Positions 16,734 through 23,870 of a stretch of 31,658 bases of DNA are shown piece after piece. The stretch's first letter is position 1. Each line of letters begins with the position of its first letter. The position numbers and the translations under genes are program-made. The stretch comes from a virus. The notes beneath the pieces are model-generated. The model saw only the letters and a program-made list of their open reading frames with translations, made no database searches and was not told the origin of the DNA. The stretch spans positions 1 through 31,658 of the IMG/VR virus record IMGVR_UViG_3300032322_001322, one strand, 5' to 3'.

Positions 16734-17586
16734 TTAGTTCCTTTGCATTATTTAGTAAATTTTTAAAGTATTCCAAACGCAATTTCTTATTATCAAATCT
16801 TCCACCCTTTAAAACTTTCTCTATGGGAAGATCATCTGCTAATTTTTCTGGATTTTTAAGGGAATGGTTCATATCCTCTGCTTCTTCCGGGGTTGAATCT
16901 ACCTCATGGCCAAGATTGTCATAAGGCATTTCATTTTCATTTAGCTTTCTCCAACCCCCACCCTTCTTCTTATACCATTTTGAAGCCCAAGCATTAGCAT
17001 ATGCGCTAGGATAGACATCAAACTTCTGACGAGCAAGTGCCTTTGCTTTTGACCAGAGTTTTTTATTTGTAGGAGCATTCTTTTCAAGAAGCTGAATAGC
17101 TTCTTGAATTTCCTTTGCTTCTCCTATCATTTGCTTCACTGTTTTATTAATTGGCATTTCGATCTCTTTATTATCTATGGCGCATGGAGGAGTCTTGAAT
17201 CTCTTATTGCGCTTATCGATATCCATTTTTTGTCCGGGAGTCGTTGATGGACCCTTCTTATCGACATCGTATTCCTCCCGAATACCAGTATCGACATTGA
17301 TTGGCTTCTTTCCCTTACCTCCAGATCCCTTTTTGCCACGACCAGCCTCTGATTGTGCAGCTCGTTTTCTTTCAACAAAACTTCCTATTTTCTTTTTTCC
17401 GAGTTTGGCAGCTTTTTGCTTTGATAGGCAAGCAGCGTATGGCTCACCCTTCTTGGCATCACCACATTCGCCTACTCGTTCACCTTTGCTGTTATAACGG
17501 TCCCAACCTGGTTTACCGCCAGCAGATTCATCATGAAACCACTTGCCAAGACCAGAATTACGATAGACTTCATTTAGGTCCTTCAT
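16720..17586 (-). CDS. Protein with two phage-conserved cassettes (KWFHDESAGGKPGW and YPSAYANAWASKWY types)
   Basis: A 288-residue basic protein made of two parts that I recall as separate conserved units in large phages and giant viruses. The first (residues about 14-77) has GLGKWFHDESAGGKPGW, RYNSKGERVGECGD, CLSKQKAAKLGKK and ERKRAAQ; the cysteines at 41 and 53 may pair or bind metal. The second (about 171-213) is APTNKKLWSKAKALARQKF with VYPSAYANAWASKWYKKKGGGWR. A Lys/Gly-rich linker separates them, and IQLLEKNAP lies just before the second. The C-terminal 70 residues are acidic then helical. The composition suggests a DNA- or virion-associated protein. Translation begins at TAATG, overlapping the previous stop. 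Function is unknown. Confidence 0.82.
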   Translation of the reverse strand: MKDLNEVYRNSGLGKWFHDESAGGKPGWDRYNSKGERVGECGDAKKGEPYAACLSKQKAAKLGKKKIGSFVERKRAAQSEAGRGKKGSGGKGKKPINVDTGIREEYDVDKKGPSTTPGQKMDIDKRNKRFKTPPCAIDNKEIEMPINKTVKQMIGEAKEIQEAIQLLEKNAPTNKKLWSKAKALARQKFDVYPSAYANAWASKWYKKKGGGWRKLNENEMPYDNLGHEVDSTPEEAEDMNHSLKNPEKLADDLPIEKVLKGGRFDNKKLRLEYFKNLLNNAKELNEEI

Positions 17587-18209
17587 TATTTCTCCAATGT
17601 TATTTGATGGCCTAACTGAACTTCTATTCTATCTTTTGCGTGTCTCATTTCAGTTGCTACAACTTGTTCTTTTACTTGATCCACCTTTTCGTCACTACAC
17701 CAGTGAACGATCAGATAGCCAACATTCATTCCCTTATTGACTATTGGAACAGCCATGTAAGCCACGACATTGCTGGCGAAGAACAGTTGTCTCTGATAAG
17801 ATTCTTTCATCAGAGTAACAATTTCAAACTTGTGCTTTGATTCAAGAATAGAACGAATGAAATCGATATAAGCAGAAATAAGAACATCCTTCTTCTGATG
17901 AACTTCTGCGCTGATTCCAGAGCGAAGAGATTCGTGAGTGAGGCTCATCTTCTTCATAGACACTCCGTCCATGAAATATTCTCCGTTGTGGAATTGAATG
18001 ATTTGTGCTCTGGCTGCGTCTGTGCGAATTCTAAGTTCTGTTAAGATCTCATGAATCTCTGAATGAATGTTCCAATATTGCTTTTGTTCTTTCTTCTTCT
18101 TTTCAGAAAATAGCTTTTCTTTTATTTTCTTAAGACCGTAGAAAGCACCTACAATAAATGTGGCGGTAGCTATACCGTATTCAAACAACTCAGGATTCAG
18201 ATCAAACAT
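17586..18209 (-). CDS. Membrane-anchored protein with GAF-like domain, unknown function
   Basis: A 207-residue protein with a single N-terminal membrane segment (about residues 11-26, YGIATATFIVGAFYGL). A lysine-rich coiled coil (KKIKEKLFSEKKKKEQKQ) follows, then a soluble domain. In that domain, ELRIRTDAARAQIIQFHNGEYFMDG and the late VAYMAVPIVNKGMNVGYLIVHW look like a GAF-type alpha/beta fold, as used for ligand or signal sensing. No catalytic motif is seen. It starts at TAATG, overlapping the stop of the 785-aa gene, and ends overlapping the next gene. A membrane sensor or virion/membrane adaptor are both possible; the GAF assignment is a pattern impression only. Confidence 0.78.
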   Translation of the reverse strand: MFDLNPELFEYGIATATFIVGAFYGLKKIKEKLFSEKKKKEQKQYWNIHSEIHEILTELRIRTDAARAQIIQFHNGEYFMDGVSMKKMSLTHESLRSGISAEVHQKKDVLISAYIDFIRSILESKHKFEIVTLMKESYQRQLFFASNVVAYMAVPIVNKGMNVGYLIVHWCSDEKVDQVKEQVVATEMRHAKDRIEVQLGHQITLEK

Positions 18210-20566
18210 TACTTATCCTTTCCCTTATAGGTATTCGTGATTCCTCGCTTGGCTTTCTTGTAGGGTTCTCCCTTGTGGTGGCCATTGTCAGCTCTATTGT
18301 CACTTGGATTTCTCAAGCGAAGATTGCTGGGCGAATTGTTCATGGGGTTGCCATCTTTGTGGTCCACATCCTTACCTTTGATGGCGGCTTTACCCCATTT
18401 TTCTTCTGCGGCTCTTCTGGCCTTATTTCTGTTTGATCTGTGGTGGCTGGTCTTCTTTGAATAATGTTTTTCGTGGCCTTCTAATTTTTCTAGTATAAGA
18501 TTTTCTATTCTTACTCTAGATTCCTTAATAGTTTTTGTTGACATGTCCCCCTTATCCATGACAACAGGAATTCTTACTTCTTTGTTTTTAATCTTGATTA
18601 TGTTGTATTCGTTTTTCTTCTTTTCTGAAGACGAAGCTTCATTTCCTGGGTTGATTGAAATGTTGATATCAACCTCAAAATTTTCCATAATCTGCTGATA
18701 GACGATGGTATCAATGTTGTTAAGAAGTTCGATGGTGTTTATAACAACCATAGATTCGTCTATTGGTTGTTGTTCCATTTTTTCCTTTACCTCTTCTACT
18801 ATTGTCTTTAAGTTTTCAAAATTCTTAGGTAAATTTGATCCCTTCGATCTTCTTCCTCTACCAGAGCTAGTCTTGATGGGAATTAACTTAACTTCAGCCT
18901 TCTTAGCAAATTCTGCGATCATCTGATCGTTTATTATGAATAGACCGCTGTCTGTTAATAGATGTGTTGCATTTGCTCTAGGATCGATTGTGTTTATGCC
19001 AGAAATAAAATACTTGGTCAATAGATTAATCATGCTCTGGAAAAAGAATGTCTTTTGGAACAAATTCTTATCAGCAGCTATTTGATCTGTGTAGCTCTTG
19101 ATATAATTCATGAAGCTCGATAACTTTGCTTGCTCATAAATCATTCCATTTTGATCAATTATATTGTACTTGGCTAAAATATTAATAACTTCTGGATTTG
19201 CAAGAATTTCTGGATTTTGGTCATCGACCATGTACATCGAAAAACTGTTTAGCCCATTTCTCATTGGAGCTAAGTAAAGATCGACTTGATCATACTGCTT
19301 CATATTAGGATCAGATGGTATTGCTAAAGGAATCAAACTATTGATTACACTCTTCAATTTTATTCCATAATTTGAAGATGTCGTTGATTCCTTTATGTAA
19401 GTTTTACCCACGACAATCTTAAATGTGTTTCCACCACAAATCAATTGGCTTCTTTCAAATCCAGGAGCATCTGGAGCTACACCAAGTTCGTCAATGTGCA
19501 TTAGATTCTGGAAGCAAGATTCTCCAAGTTCCAACAACAGCTTTCTTGCTACATCGAATGCTGCTTCATCAAAATCAAATAGTCTTGCGTTTTGGAATTG
19601 CTGCATATATTGCAACTCTTCAGGAGAAGCACCAGAACAAACTCTAGAAACAGTCAGTATTGCATTTTCAATCTGGAAATTTCTATCGTCTTTATTTTCT
19701 GATTTTACTCCAATTCTCTCGGTCAACATTTTATACGAAATGTTGCTGAGATTTTCAAACACATTCTTTACTTTCGACCGAATTTGTTTGAGCTGTTCAA
19801 AGATGATTGCAGGATCAACAGGTACAGGAACTTCTCCTGTAGCTCCCTCTGGAGCTTGTTCTTGTTCTTCTTGGGGCTGGGAATCTTCAGCGGCTTCTTC
19901 TTCTTGTTCATTAATTAGTCTTGAGGATTGAATAGAGAAATATTCATTCAATCTTCTCTCCTCTCTCTTTCTTAGTTTATCTTTTTCTTTTTCATCACCA
20001 GTCAACGATACTTTGCTGGAAAGTCTTAGATCTTTTCTGAAATCCGATAGACCACGGAACATATCATTTTGTCTTCTGGTTTTTCCAGATTGCAAGTTCT
20101 CAAAAATATTTTCTACCGCTTCGTAGTATGGTTTATGAATGGGTTGTCCTTGCATTTTGTCCATTGCTCTTGCTTCGCCTCTCTCTTCTGCGTGTTGGGC
20201 TATCATCTCTCGTTTGTCAACTTTACCTTGAGCATTTTTTCTTTTTCTTTTAATATTTAATAATGCTCTTTCTGATTTTATTTCAGAAGATGCTCTCTTT
20301 TCAAAATAATCGCCTGTGCCAAGCATTTTGTCTTTATTAGCACCTTCGGCTGTCTCTTCTTTTTGTTTTCTTTTTAACATAGCCGAAAGAAACATACCTT
20401 TACGGTTTTCATTTCTTCTTGATGCGGCTAATTGTTTTCTCTCGTATCTCTGGCCAATTACTGTATCGCGGAGATTTGTTCCTTCATCCAATTTATCTTG
20501 GACAAATGGCAAAACTTCATCATTATAACGCTTTAAAAATTCAGAATCGAACCAGGAATTTGGCAT
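18209..20566 (-). CDS. 785-aa protein with C-terminal HNH nuclease domain, probable virion protein
   Basis: A long multidomain protein of unknown overall family. Residues about 1-220 are highly charged and helical (KKRKNAQGKVDKREM, EKDKLRKREERRLNEYF), and about 215-255 form an acidic Glu/Gln/Pro linker. About 260-560 is a folded helical region (DFDEAAFDVARKLLLELG, YDQVDLYLAPMRNGLNSFSMY). The last 80 residues form an HNH module: RNKARRAAEEKWGK, DVDHKDGNPMNNSPSNLRL and SDNRADN, with the DH and NN residues of HNH nucleases. Such HNH modules are often separate small genes, so this looks like a fusion. The start is fixed by TATAAATA five bases upstream, giving a leaderless message with no Shine-Dalgarno. 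It heads a six-gene overlapping late operon. Confidence 0.82.
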   Translation of the reverse strand: MPNSWFDSEFLKRYNDEVLPFVQDKLDEGTNLRDTVIGQRYERKQLAASRRNENRKGMFLSAMLKRKQKEETAEGANKDKMLGTGDYFEKRASSEIKSERALLNIKRKRKNAQGKVDKREMIAQHAEERGEARAMDKMQGQPIHKPYYEAVENIFENLQSGKTRRQNDMFRGLSDFRKDLRLSSKVSLTGDEKEKDKLRKREERRLNEYFSIQSSRLINEQEEEAAEDSQPQEEQEQAPEGATGEVPVPVDPAIIFEQLKQIRSKVKNVFENLSNISYKMLTERIGVKSENKDDRNFQIENAILTVSRVCSGASPEELQYMQQFQNARLFDFDEAAFDVARKLLLELGESCFQNLMHIDELGVAPDAPGFERSQLICGGNTFKIVVGKTYIKESTTSSNYGIKLKSVINSLIPLAIPSDPNMKQYDQVDLYLAPMRNGLNSFSMYMVDDQNPEILANPEVINILAKYNIIDQNGMIYEQAKLSSFMNYIKSYTDQIAADKNLFQKTFFFQSMINLLTKYFISGINTIDPRANATHLLTDSGLFIINDQMIAEFAKKAEVKLIPIKTSSGRGRRSKGSNLPKNFENLKTIVEEVKEKMEQQPIDESMVVINTIELLNNIDTIVYQQIMENFEVDINISINPGNEASSSEKKKNEYNIIKIKNKEVRIPVVMDKGDMSTKTIKESRVRIENLILEKLEGHEKHYSKKTSHHRSNRNKARRAAEEKWGKAAIKGKDVDHKDGNPMNNSPSNLRLRNPSDNRADNGHHKGEPYKKAKRGITNTYKGKDK

Positions 20567-20571
20567 GTAGT

Positions 20572-20579
20572 TATTTATA
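20572..20579 (-). promoter_or_regulatory. T4-type late promoter (TATAAATA), leaderless geometry
   Basis: An exact TATAAATA on the - strand is followed by five bases (ACTAC) and then the ATG at 20566, so the T4-type +1 is the A of the start codon. It lies directly downstream of a terminator, so the operon behind it is insulated. Confidence 0.78.
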
Positions 20580-20582
20580 AAG

Positions 20583-20608
20583 AAAAAAGGCGGGTCATTT
20601 GACCCGCC
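20583..20608 (-). terminator. Intrinsic terminator
   Basis: GGCGGGTC/GACCCGCC forms an eight-base-pair GC-rich stem (20589-20608) with a four-base loop. On the - strand it is followed by six T and more T-rich sequence. It ends the operon of 22996-20614; the late promoter of the next operon begins only four bases beyond it. Confidence 0.9.
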
Positions 20609-20613
20609 TCAGT

Positions 20614-20742
20614 TCACTTCCGATTCCAGGGGAAGAACTTTGATACCCATGTCCAAAGTCCCTGACCGATGAGCGCACCAGTTACGAAAACTACTACGCT
20701 GTAAAAAATAGTGCCTAAAGATTCGCTGATTACTAATTCCAT
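20614..20742 (-). CDS. Small single-span membrane peptide (42 aa)
   Basis: A 42-residue peptide beginning MELVISESLGTIFYSVVV and ending KFFPWNRK. Residues about 9-31 form one hydrophobic segment (GTIFYSVVVFVTGALIGQGLW), followed by an aromatic and basic tail, so the C-terminus is probably cytoplasmic. The frame is supported by a strong AAGGAGGAATGAC ribosome site upstream of the ATG at 20742, two bases after the stop of the previous gene, and by a terminator just after its stop. The short N-terminus and single span recall small holin, antiholin or inner-membrane accessory peptides, but there is no family signature. Its presence in the exonuclease operon gives no further clue. Confidence 0.78.
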   Translation of the reverse strand: MELVISESLGTIFYSVVVFVTGALIGQGLWTWVSKFFPWNRK

Positions 20743-20743
20743 G

Positions 20744-21145
20744 TCATTCCTCCTTTCTTAAAAACTTATATCCCTTATAGGATTTTCGTTTTCCTGTCAT
20801 TAGGTCATACATGGCTCCGCGAACAAGCTTGTTGTCCATGCAATATTCTAATAAGTTCTTTATGTAAACTTCTTTTCCTTCCTTATTTTGGAAAACATAA
20901 TTTTTGCCTCTTTCGACGCGAATAACTGGTTCTGGGGCTTTAAACTCCTGAATTTTTTTCTCAAAGTCTTCTATTAAAAGCTTCTCAAAATCCATTTCCA
21001 CCCATTTCCAATTACGGCCTTCCTTTATGAATTTTCCGCCGTATTTCTGAATGAACTGATTTCTGAAATAAGGAGCCTTTGCGTCCTCATTCATACGAAC
21101 CCAGGTTCTTGTATTTCTACGATTAACTTGCTCTTTTTCGTTCAT
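20744..21145 (-). CDS. Basic protein with homing-endonuclease-like DNA-binding C-terminus, unknown function
   Basis: A 133-residue basic protein. The ATG at 21145 is preferred over earlier codons, which lie deep in the exonuclease gene; it overlaps that gene by 23 bases. An N-terminal segment (RNTRTWVRMNEDAKAPYF, YGGKFIKEGRNWKWVEMDF) may be one small fold. The C-terminal 45 residues (VYIKNLLEYCMDNKLVRGAMYDLMTGKRKSYKGYKF in overall pattern) look like the helix-turn-helix repeat that follows the nuclease in many phage homing endonucleases, where GxRKSYKGY is a recurring end. No nuclease motif is present here. It may bind DNA together with the adjacent PD-(D/E)XK protein. Confidence 0.72.
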   Translation of the reverse strand: MNEKEQVNRRNTRTWVRMNEDAKAPYFRNQFIQKYGGKFIKEGRNWKWVEMDFEKLLIEDFEKKIQEFKAPEPVIRVERGKNYVFQNKEGKEVYIKNLLEYCMDNKLVRGAMYDLMTGKRKSYKGYKFLRKEE

Positions 21146-21791
21146 TGTGTTCTTTATACTTCTGGATGATATTGTACAAATTTGAGACATAATTCATGGG
21201 ATTATCCTCAAATATTTGAACTGTGCCATCCTCACATGATATTAGAATGACGAAGTTATCTATGCTCTCTCCGGTCATCTCTTTCCATAAAAGAGCATAA
21301 GCAGTAGCCTGCATCATATAATTTTCGATATCTTCTTTTCTTTTAGCTCTCGTACTACCCTTAAAGTCGATTATGCTTAGTTTATCTTTATAATAACCAA
21401 TGCAATCTACTCGACCCGCCAATCCAACTGTATTTCCATACAGAGGAAGTTCAAGGGCTTTGATTTTATCGATATTATCTAATTCCTTTTTGATTTGCAT
21501 AAAAAGATCTAAATCGTTTGGCATTAGATTTAAATCTTCTACACTTTCATTTTTTAGATAAGATTCTATTATAGAGTGTAAGCGATTACCCCTTGAGGTT
21601 ACTCGCTTGGCTTCCTCTGGATTTTGTTTTCTCCAGACTTTAAAGAATTCTTGTTTTTCGAATCCTACAACTGTGGTTACGCTCGGAAATGATCCTGCTT
21701 CGGTAATGTAATACCTTCCACGATCACCTTCGGTCGATTCTACTTCTTTACCCACATTTACGAATTCATGAATGAATGTTTTTTGAATCAT
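21123..21791 (-). CDS. PD-(D/E)XK exonuclease (RecB/Cas4-like nuclease fold)
   Basis: A 222-residue nuclease of the PD-(D/E)XK superfamily. The conserved elements are the GNRLHSIIESYL helix (H72), AGRVDCIGYY with D129, the core IIDFKGS with D142 and K144, and the QATAYAL helix (Q161, Y165), typical of RecB- and Cas4-type exonucleases. It probably degrades or processes DNA ends during recombination, host genome breakdown or packaging. The N-terminus (RYYITEAGSFPSVTTVVG) matches the start of phage exonucleases of this type. There are no cysteines that would form a Cas4 iron-sulfur cluster. It overlaps the previous gene by four bases (ATGA). Confidence 0.87.
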   Translation of the reverse strand: MIQKTFIHEFVNVGKEVESTEGDRGRYYITEAGSFPSVTTVVGFEKQEFFKVWRKQNPEEAKRVTSRGNRLHSIIESYLKNESVEDLNLMPNDLDLFMQIKKELDNIDKIKALELPLYGNTVGLAGRVDCIGYYKDKLSIIDFKGSTRAKRKEDIENYMMQATAYALLWKEMTGESIDNFVILISCEDGTVQIFEDNPMNYVSNLYNIIQKYKEHNERKRAS

Positions 21792-22996
21792 GCGTAATAA
21801 ATCGTTCCACCGACTCCAGTTCTTGCTTGTGTTTCTAGTGTATCATTATACACATCGTATGGATTGCTACCAACACTAAATCCAAGATCTCTACCTTCAC
21901 TGCTTCCGCCACCAAATAGGGCAGCTCTTACCTTTGCTGGAGCTGATCCGGGTGCTCCAGGCTTACCGCTAGTAGAAGGGGGTGTAGGAGCAGTTGTGGC
22001 GGCTTTGGCGGCTGTGGCAGCTGTAGCAGCTGTAGCAGCCGTGGCAGCCGTGGCAGCAGGTGCGGTCTGGGTTGAGGTAGCTTTGACTCCCTCTTTAGCA
22101 GCCTGGGTTGCGGTAGCCTTTACACCTTCTTTTGCTGCTTGTTGTGAGGTAGCTTTAACTGCTTCTTTTGCCGCTTGTTGGGTAGCAGCTTTCACTCCTT
22201 GCTGAACCCCTTGTTTAACTTCTTGGTTTACTGCTTGTTTAGTTCCTGTTTGTACAGCTTGTTTTTCGGCTGTTTTAGCAGCCTGTTGAGTGGCTGTTTT
22301 TACTGTCTGCTGTTCAGCTGCCTTAACAGCTTGTTGAGTTCCTGTTTGCACAGCCTGTTTAGTAGCTGTTTGTGCAGCTTGTTGAGTAGCGGCTTTTACT
22401 CCTTGCTGAACTGCTTGTTTTTCTACTTGAACAACTCCTTGCGCTACGGCTGGAGCAACTGTTCTGGCTGCTGCTCTTTCAGCGGCTGGGGCAAATGAAA
22501 GTAGCGCAGACAAACCAGCAGTAACTAGTTTCTTTTTCCAATTTTCGTTTAGCTTACTTTTTTTTTTAAGTTTCTTACGGAGTTCTACTTGCTTTTCTCT
22601 TTCTTTTACGAAAGTCTTTACCTTGCTAGTGATATCCCTATTATTGGAATCAAGAACTCTAAATGTCTTTGCGCTATGGATTACATCAAGCAAACCTTTT
22701 TGAGATGTTGCTGTGCGAACTACCTTCCCTTGGGGAGTGATAATTTCTATCTTGTAAGATCCCTTCTTAAAGACTGGTCCCTCTTTTTTGTCTTTTTCGT
22801 TTTTTCTTGCTACTGGAGCCTCATCTTCTATAAGAATCTCAGTGAAGGAATAAATTTCACTTTCTGAAAGCGGTCTACCAAGATACTTTTCTGATGCTTC
22901 TAAGATATCAGCTATTTTGCTTATTTGCTTTTTGCTATTAATTTCATTCAATGCAGCTTGGCTGGATTCGGTCAAAATATCTTGGTATTTCTTCAT
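21788..22996 (-). CDS. Repeat-rich protein with capsid-targeting-like N-terminus (402 aa)
   Basis: The N-terminus MKKYQDILTES closely resembles the capsid-targeting peptide of T4 internal proteins (MKTYQEFIAEA) and ends in a similar cleavage-like L-T-E. A small folded region follows (KGSYKIEIITPQGKVVRTA). Next come a lysine-rich stretch, a short hydrophobic Ala-rich segment, about 118 residues of an eight-residue QQAVKAAE-type repeat, a run of Ala-Ala-Thr triplets, and a Gly/Ser/Pro tail. The start at 22996, rather than ATGs at 23020 or 23011, is set by GATAAATA exactly five bases upstream and by the T4-like N-terminus. The body looks like a disordered or LEA-like helical protein. A head-internal, possibly ejected protein is my best inference. 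Confidence 0.78.
   Translation of the reverse strand: MKKYQDILTESSQAALNEINSKKQISKIADILEASEKYLGRPLSESEIYSFTEILIEDEAPVARKNEKDKKEGPVFKKGSYKIEIITPQGKVVRTATSQKGLLDVIHSAKTFRVLDSNNRDITSKVKTFVKEREKQVELRKKLKKKSKLNENWKKKLVTAGLSALLSFAPAAERAAARTVAPAVAQGVVQVEKQAVQQGVKAATQQAAQTATKQAVQTGTQQAVKAAEQQTVKTATQQAAKTAEKQAVQTGTKQAVNQEVKQGVQQGVKAATQQAAKEAVKATSQQAAKEGVKATATQAAKEGVKATSTQTAPAATAATAATAATAATAAKAATTAPTPPSTSGKPGAPGSAPAKVRAALFGGGSSEGRDLGFSVGSNPYDVYNDTLETQARTGVGGTIYYA
21998..22060 (-). repeat. Nine-base tandem repeat encoding Ala-Ala-Thr
   Basis: About seven copies of a nine-base unit (read on + as GCAGCTGTA, GCAGCCGTG and variants) encode AAT triplets in the 402-aa protein. The unit keeps frame, so copy-number changes would lengthen the protein without breaking it. 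Confidence 0.85.
22067..22420 (-). repeat. Degenerate 24-base repeat encoding an octapeptide (QQAVKAAE-like)
   Basis: About 14-15 units of eight residues run through this stretch: QQGVKAAT, QQAAQTAT, KQAVQTGT, QQAVKAAE, QQTVKTAT, KEGVKATS and others. Gln/Lys, Ala/Gly, Val and Thr recur at fixed positions. Divergence between copies indicates old expansion rather than a recent slippage event. Confidence 0.85.
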
Positions 22997-23001
22997 ACTC
23001 T

Positions 23002-23009
23002 TATTTATC
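23002..23009 (-). promoter_or_regulatory. T4-type late promoter, one mismatch (GATAAATA), leaderless geometry
   Basis: GATAAATA on the - strand is followed by AGAGT and then the ATG at 22996, so +1 falls on the start codon exactly as at 20566 and 23871. It overlaps the last codon of the zinc-ribbon gene, whose stop is at 23008. Confidence 0.6.
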
Positions 23010-23307
23010 ATCTTTCCCATCTCGACCCGCTGGTATTTGATGCGCGGTCTATGTTTTTATGGAATCTTTTGGGCATACCCCTTTTCATCTTACTTGTTAG
23101 TTCATTCCATGCCCCACCAGTTGCCTTATTCGGGGTTAAAGTACTATCGGCAGCAAGACCTGGAGTTTGGCCCACCCAGCTCTTTTCTATTCCCATTTCC
23201 TTGCACTTAGGACAAGGCTTTTCGCATGGAGCAGTTCGATTTGCGATTGTTTCTACTTGTTCAAAAAGATGTTTACACTTTGTACATTCGTAATTATAAG
23301 TTGGCAT
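23008..23307 (-). CDS. FmdB-type zinc-ribbon protein (99 aa)
   Basis: A 99-residue protein with an N-terminal zinc ribbon: MPTYNYECTKCKHLFEQ supplies C8 and C11, and PCEKPCPKC supplies the second pair. This matches the short FmdB/CxxC family of putative regulators and is often seen in T4-like phages. The rest (GGAWNELTSKMKRGMPKRFHKNID) is basic and probably helical. The start at 23307 has TAGGATAAAAT upstream, four bases after the HNH gene stop, so the two are cotranscribed. Zinc-binding with a nucleic acid or protein partner is likely; a structural (neck or tail) role has been proposed for similar phage proteins, but I cannot verify it here. Confidence 0.85.
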   Translation of the reverse strand: MPTYNYECTKCKHLFEQVETIANRTAPCEKPCPKCKEMGIEKSWVGQTPGLAADSTLTPNKATGGAWNELTSKMKRGMPKRFHKNIDRASNTSGSRWER

Positions 23308-23310
23308 ATT

Positions 23311-23835
23311 TTATCCTACAAATTTGGACCAGCACTTATTTAGTTCAATAAGTTCTCGTAAACCAAGAACATTTACAAGTGGTGGTCTTGGCTTCTTATT
23401 TAGCTTGAGTCCAACATCCTTTGGATAATTATTTGCCTTTTTCAGATTACATCTGCGGCAACAAGTAACCATGTTTTCCCATGTAGAACCACCACCCTTA
23501 CTTCTTGGGGTGACATGATCAATTGTTGCCGTATCTTCTGTGAGTTTTTCATCACAGTACTGACAACTATATTGATCGCGTAAGAAAATATTTTTGCGAG
23601 TGGGTGTAATTCTTCTATATGGAATACGAATGTAGTTCCGAAGAATAATGATTTTAGGAAGTTGGATTACCTTATCAGGCAATCGTATTTCATAAAACTC
23701 ATCGACTGTATGCTCAAGTGCTTTGCCACTATAAAGCAATTTGACAGCACGATTCCATTCAATAATGTTCACGACTTCTTCGGATGCATTTAAGAGCAAT
23801 ACTCTTTTACTCATCTGCTTATATTTAGGTTTCAT
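23311..23835 (-). CDS. HNH endonuclease (CxxC type)
   Basis: A 174-residue HNH nuclease. The beta-beta-alpha-metal motif is clear: CQYCDEKL, then ATIDHVTPRSKGGG with the catalytic H, then NMVTCCRRCNLKKAN with the second CxxC and the final asparagine. The N-terminal half (VLLLNASEEVVNIIEWNRAVKLLYSGKALE) is the characteristic extension of bacterial and phage HNH proteins of this class, so it is a normal stand-alone nuclease rather than an intron-borne remnant. Two starts are possible: ATG at 23835 (GGAG within the two to eight bases upstream, close to a TATAAT at 23844-23849) or ATG at 23814. Its role may be host DNA cleavage or genome processing. Confidence 0.88.
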   Translation of the reverse strand: MKPKYKQMSKRVLLLNASEEVVNIIEWNRAVKLLYSGKALEHTVDEFYEIRLPDKVIQLPKIIILRNYIRIPYRRITPTRKNIFLRDQYSCQYCDEKLTEDTATIDHVTPRSKGGGSTWENMVTCCRRCNLKKANNYPKDVGLKLNKKPRPPLVNVLGLRELIELNKCWSKFVG

Positions 23836-23843
23836 GCTCCAAA

Positions 23844-23849
23844 ATTATA
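23844..23849 (-). promoter_or_regulatory. TATAAT -10 box upstream of HNH gene
   Basis: A perfect TATAAT on the - strand lies eight bases before the ATG at 23835, so transcription would start within two bases of the start codon. No good -35 hexamer is seen (3/6 at best), so this is tentative. It shares a 35-base intergenic gap with the divergent late promoter at 23858-23865. Confidence 0.4.
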
Positions 23850-23857
23850 CAACACAA

Positions 23858-23865
23858 TATAAATA
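23858..23865 (+). promoter_or_regulatory. T4-type late promoter (TATAAATA), leaderless geometry
   Basis: An exact TATAAATA is followed by five bases (TTTCC) and the ATG at 23871, so the T4-type +1 is the A of the start codon. There is no Shine-Dalgarno. Confidence 0.75.
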
Positions 23866-23870
23866 TTTCC

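Noticed and set aside
21123-21791. The PD-(D/E)XK protein as a Cas4
   Set aside because: It lacks the cysteines for the iron-sulfur cluster and there is no CRISPR context; a general RecB-like phage exonuclease is the better call.
21998-22420. Regular repeats as a possible CRISPR array
   Set aside because: Units are in frame, degenerate and contiguous, without spacers; they encode a protein repeat.
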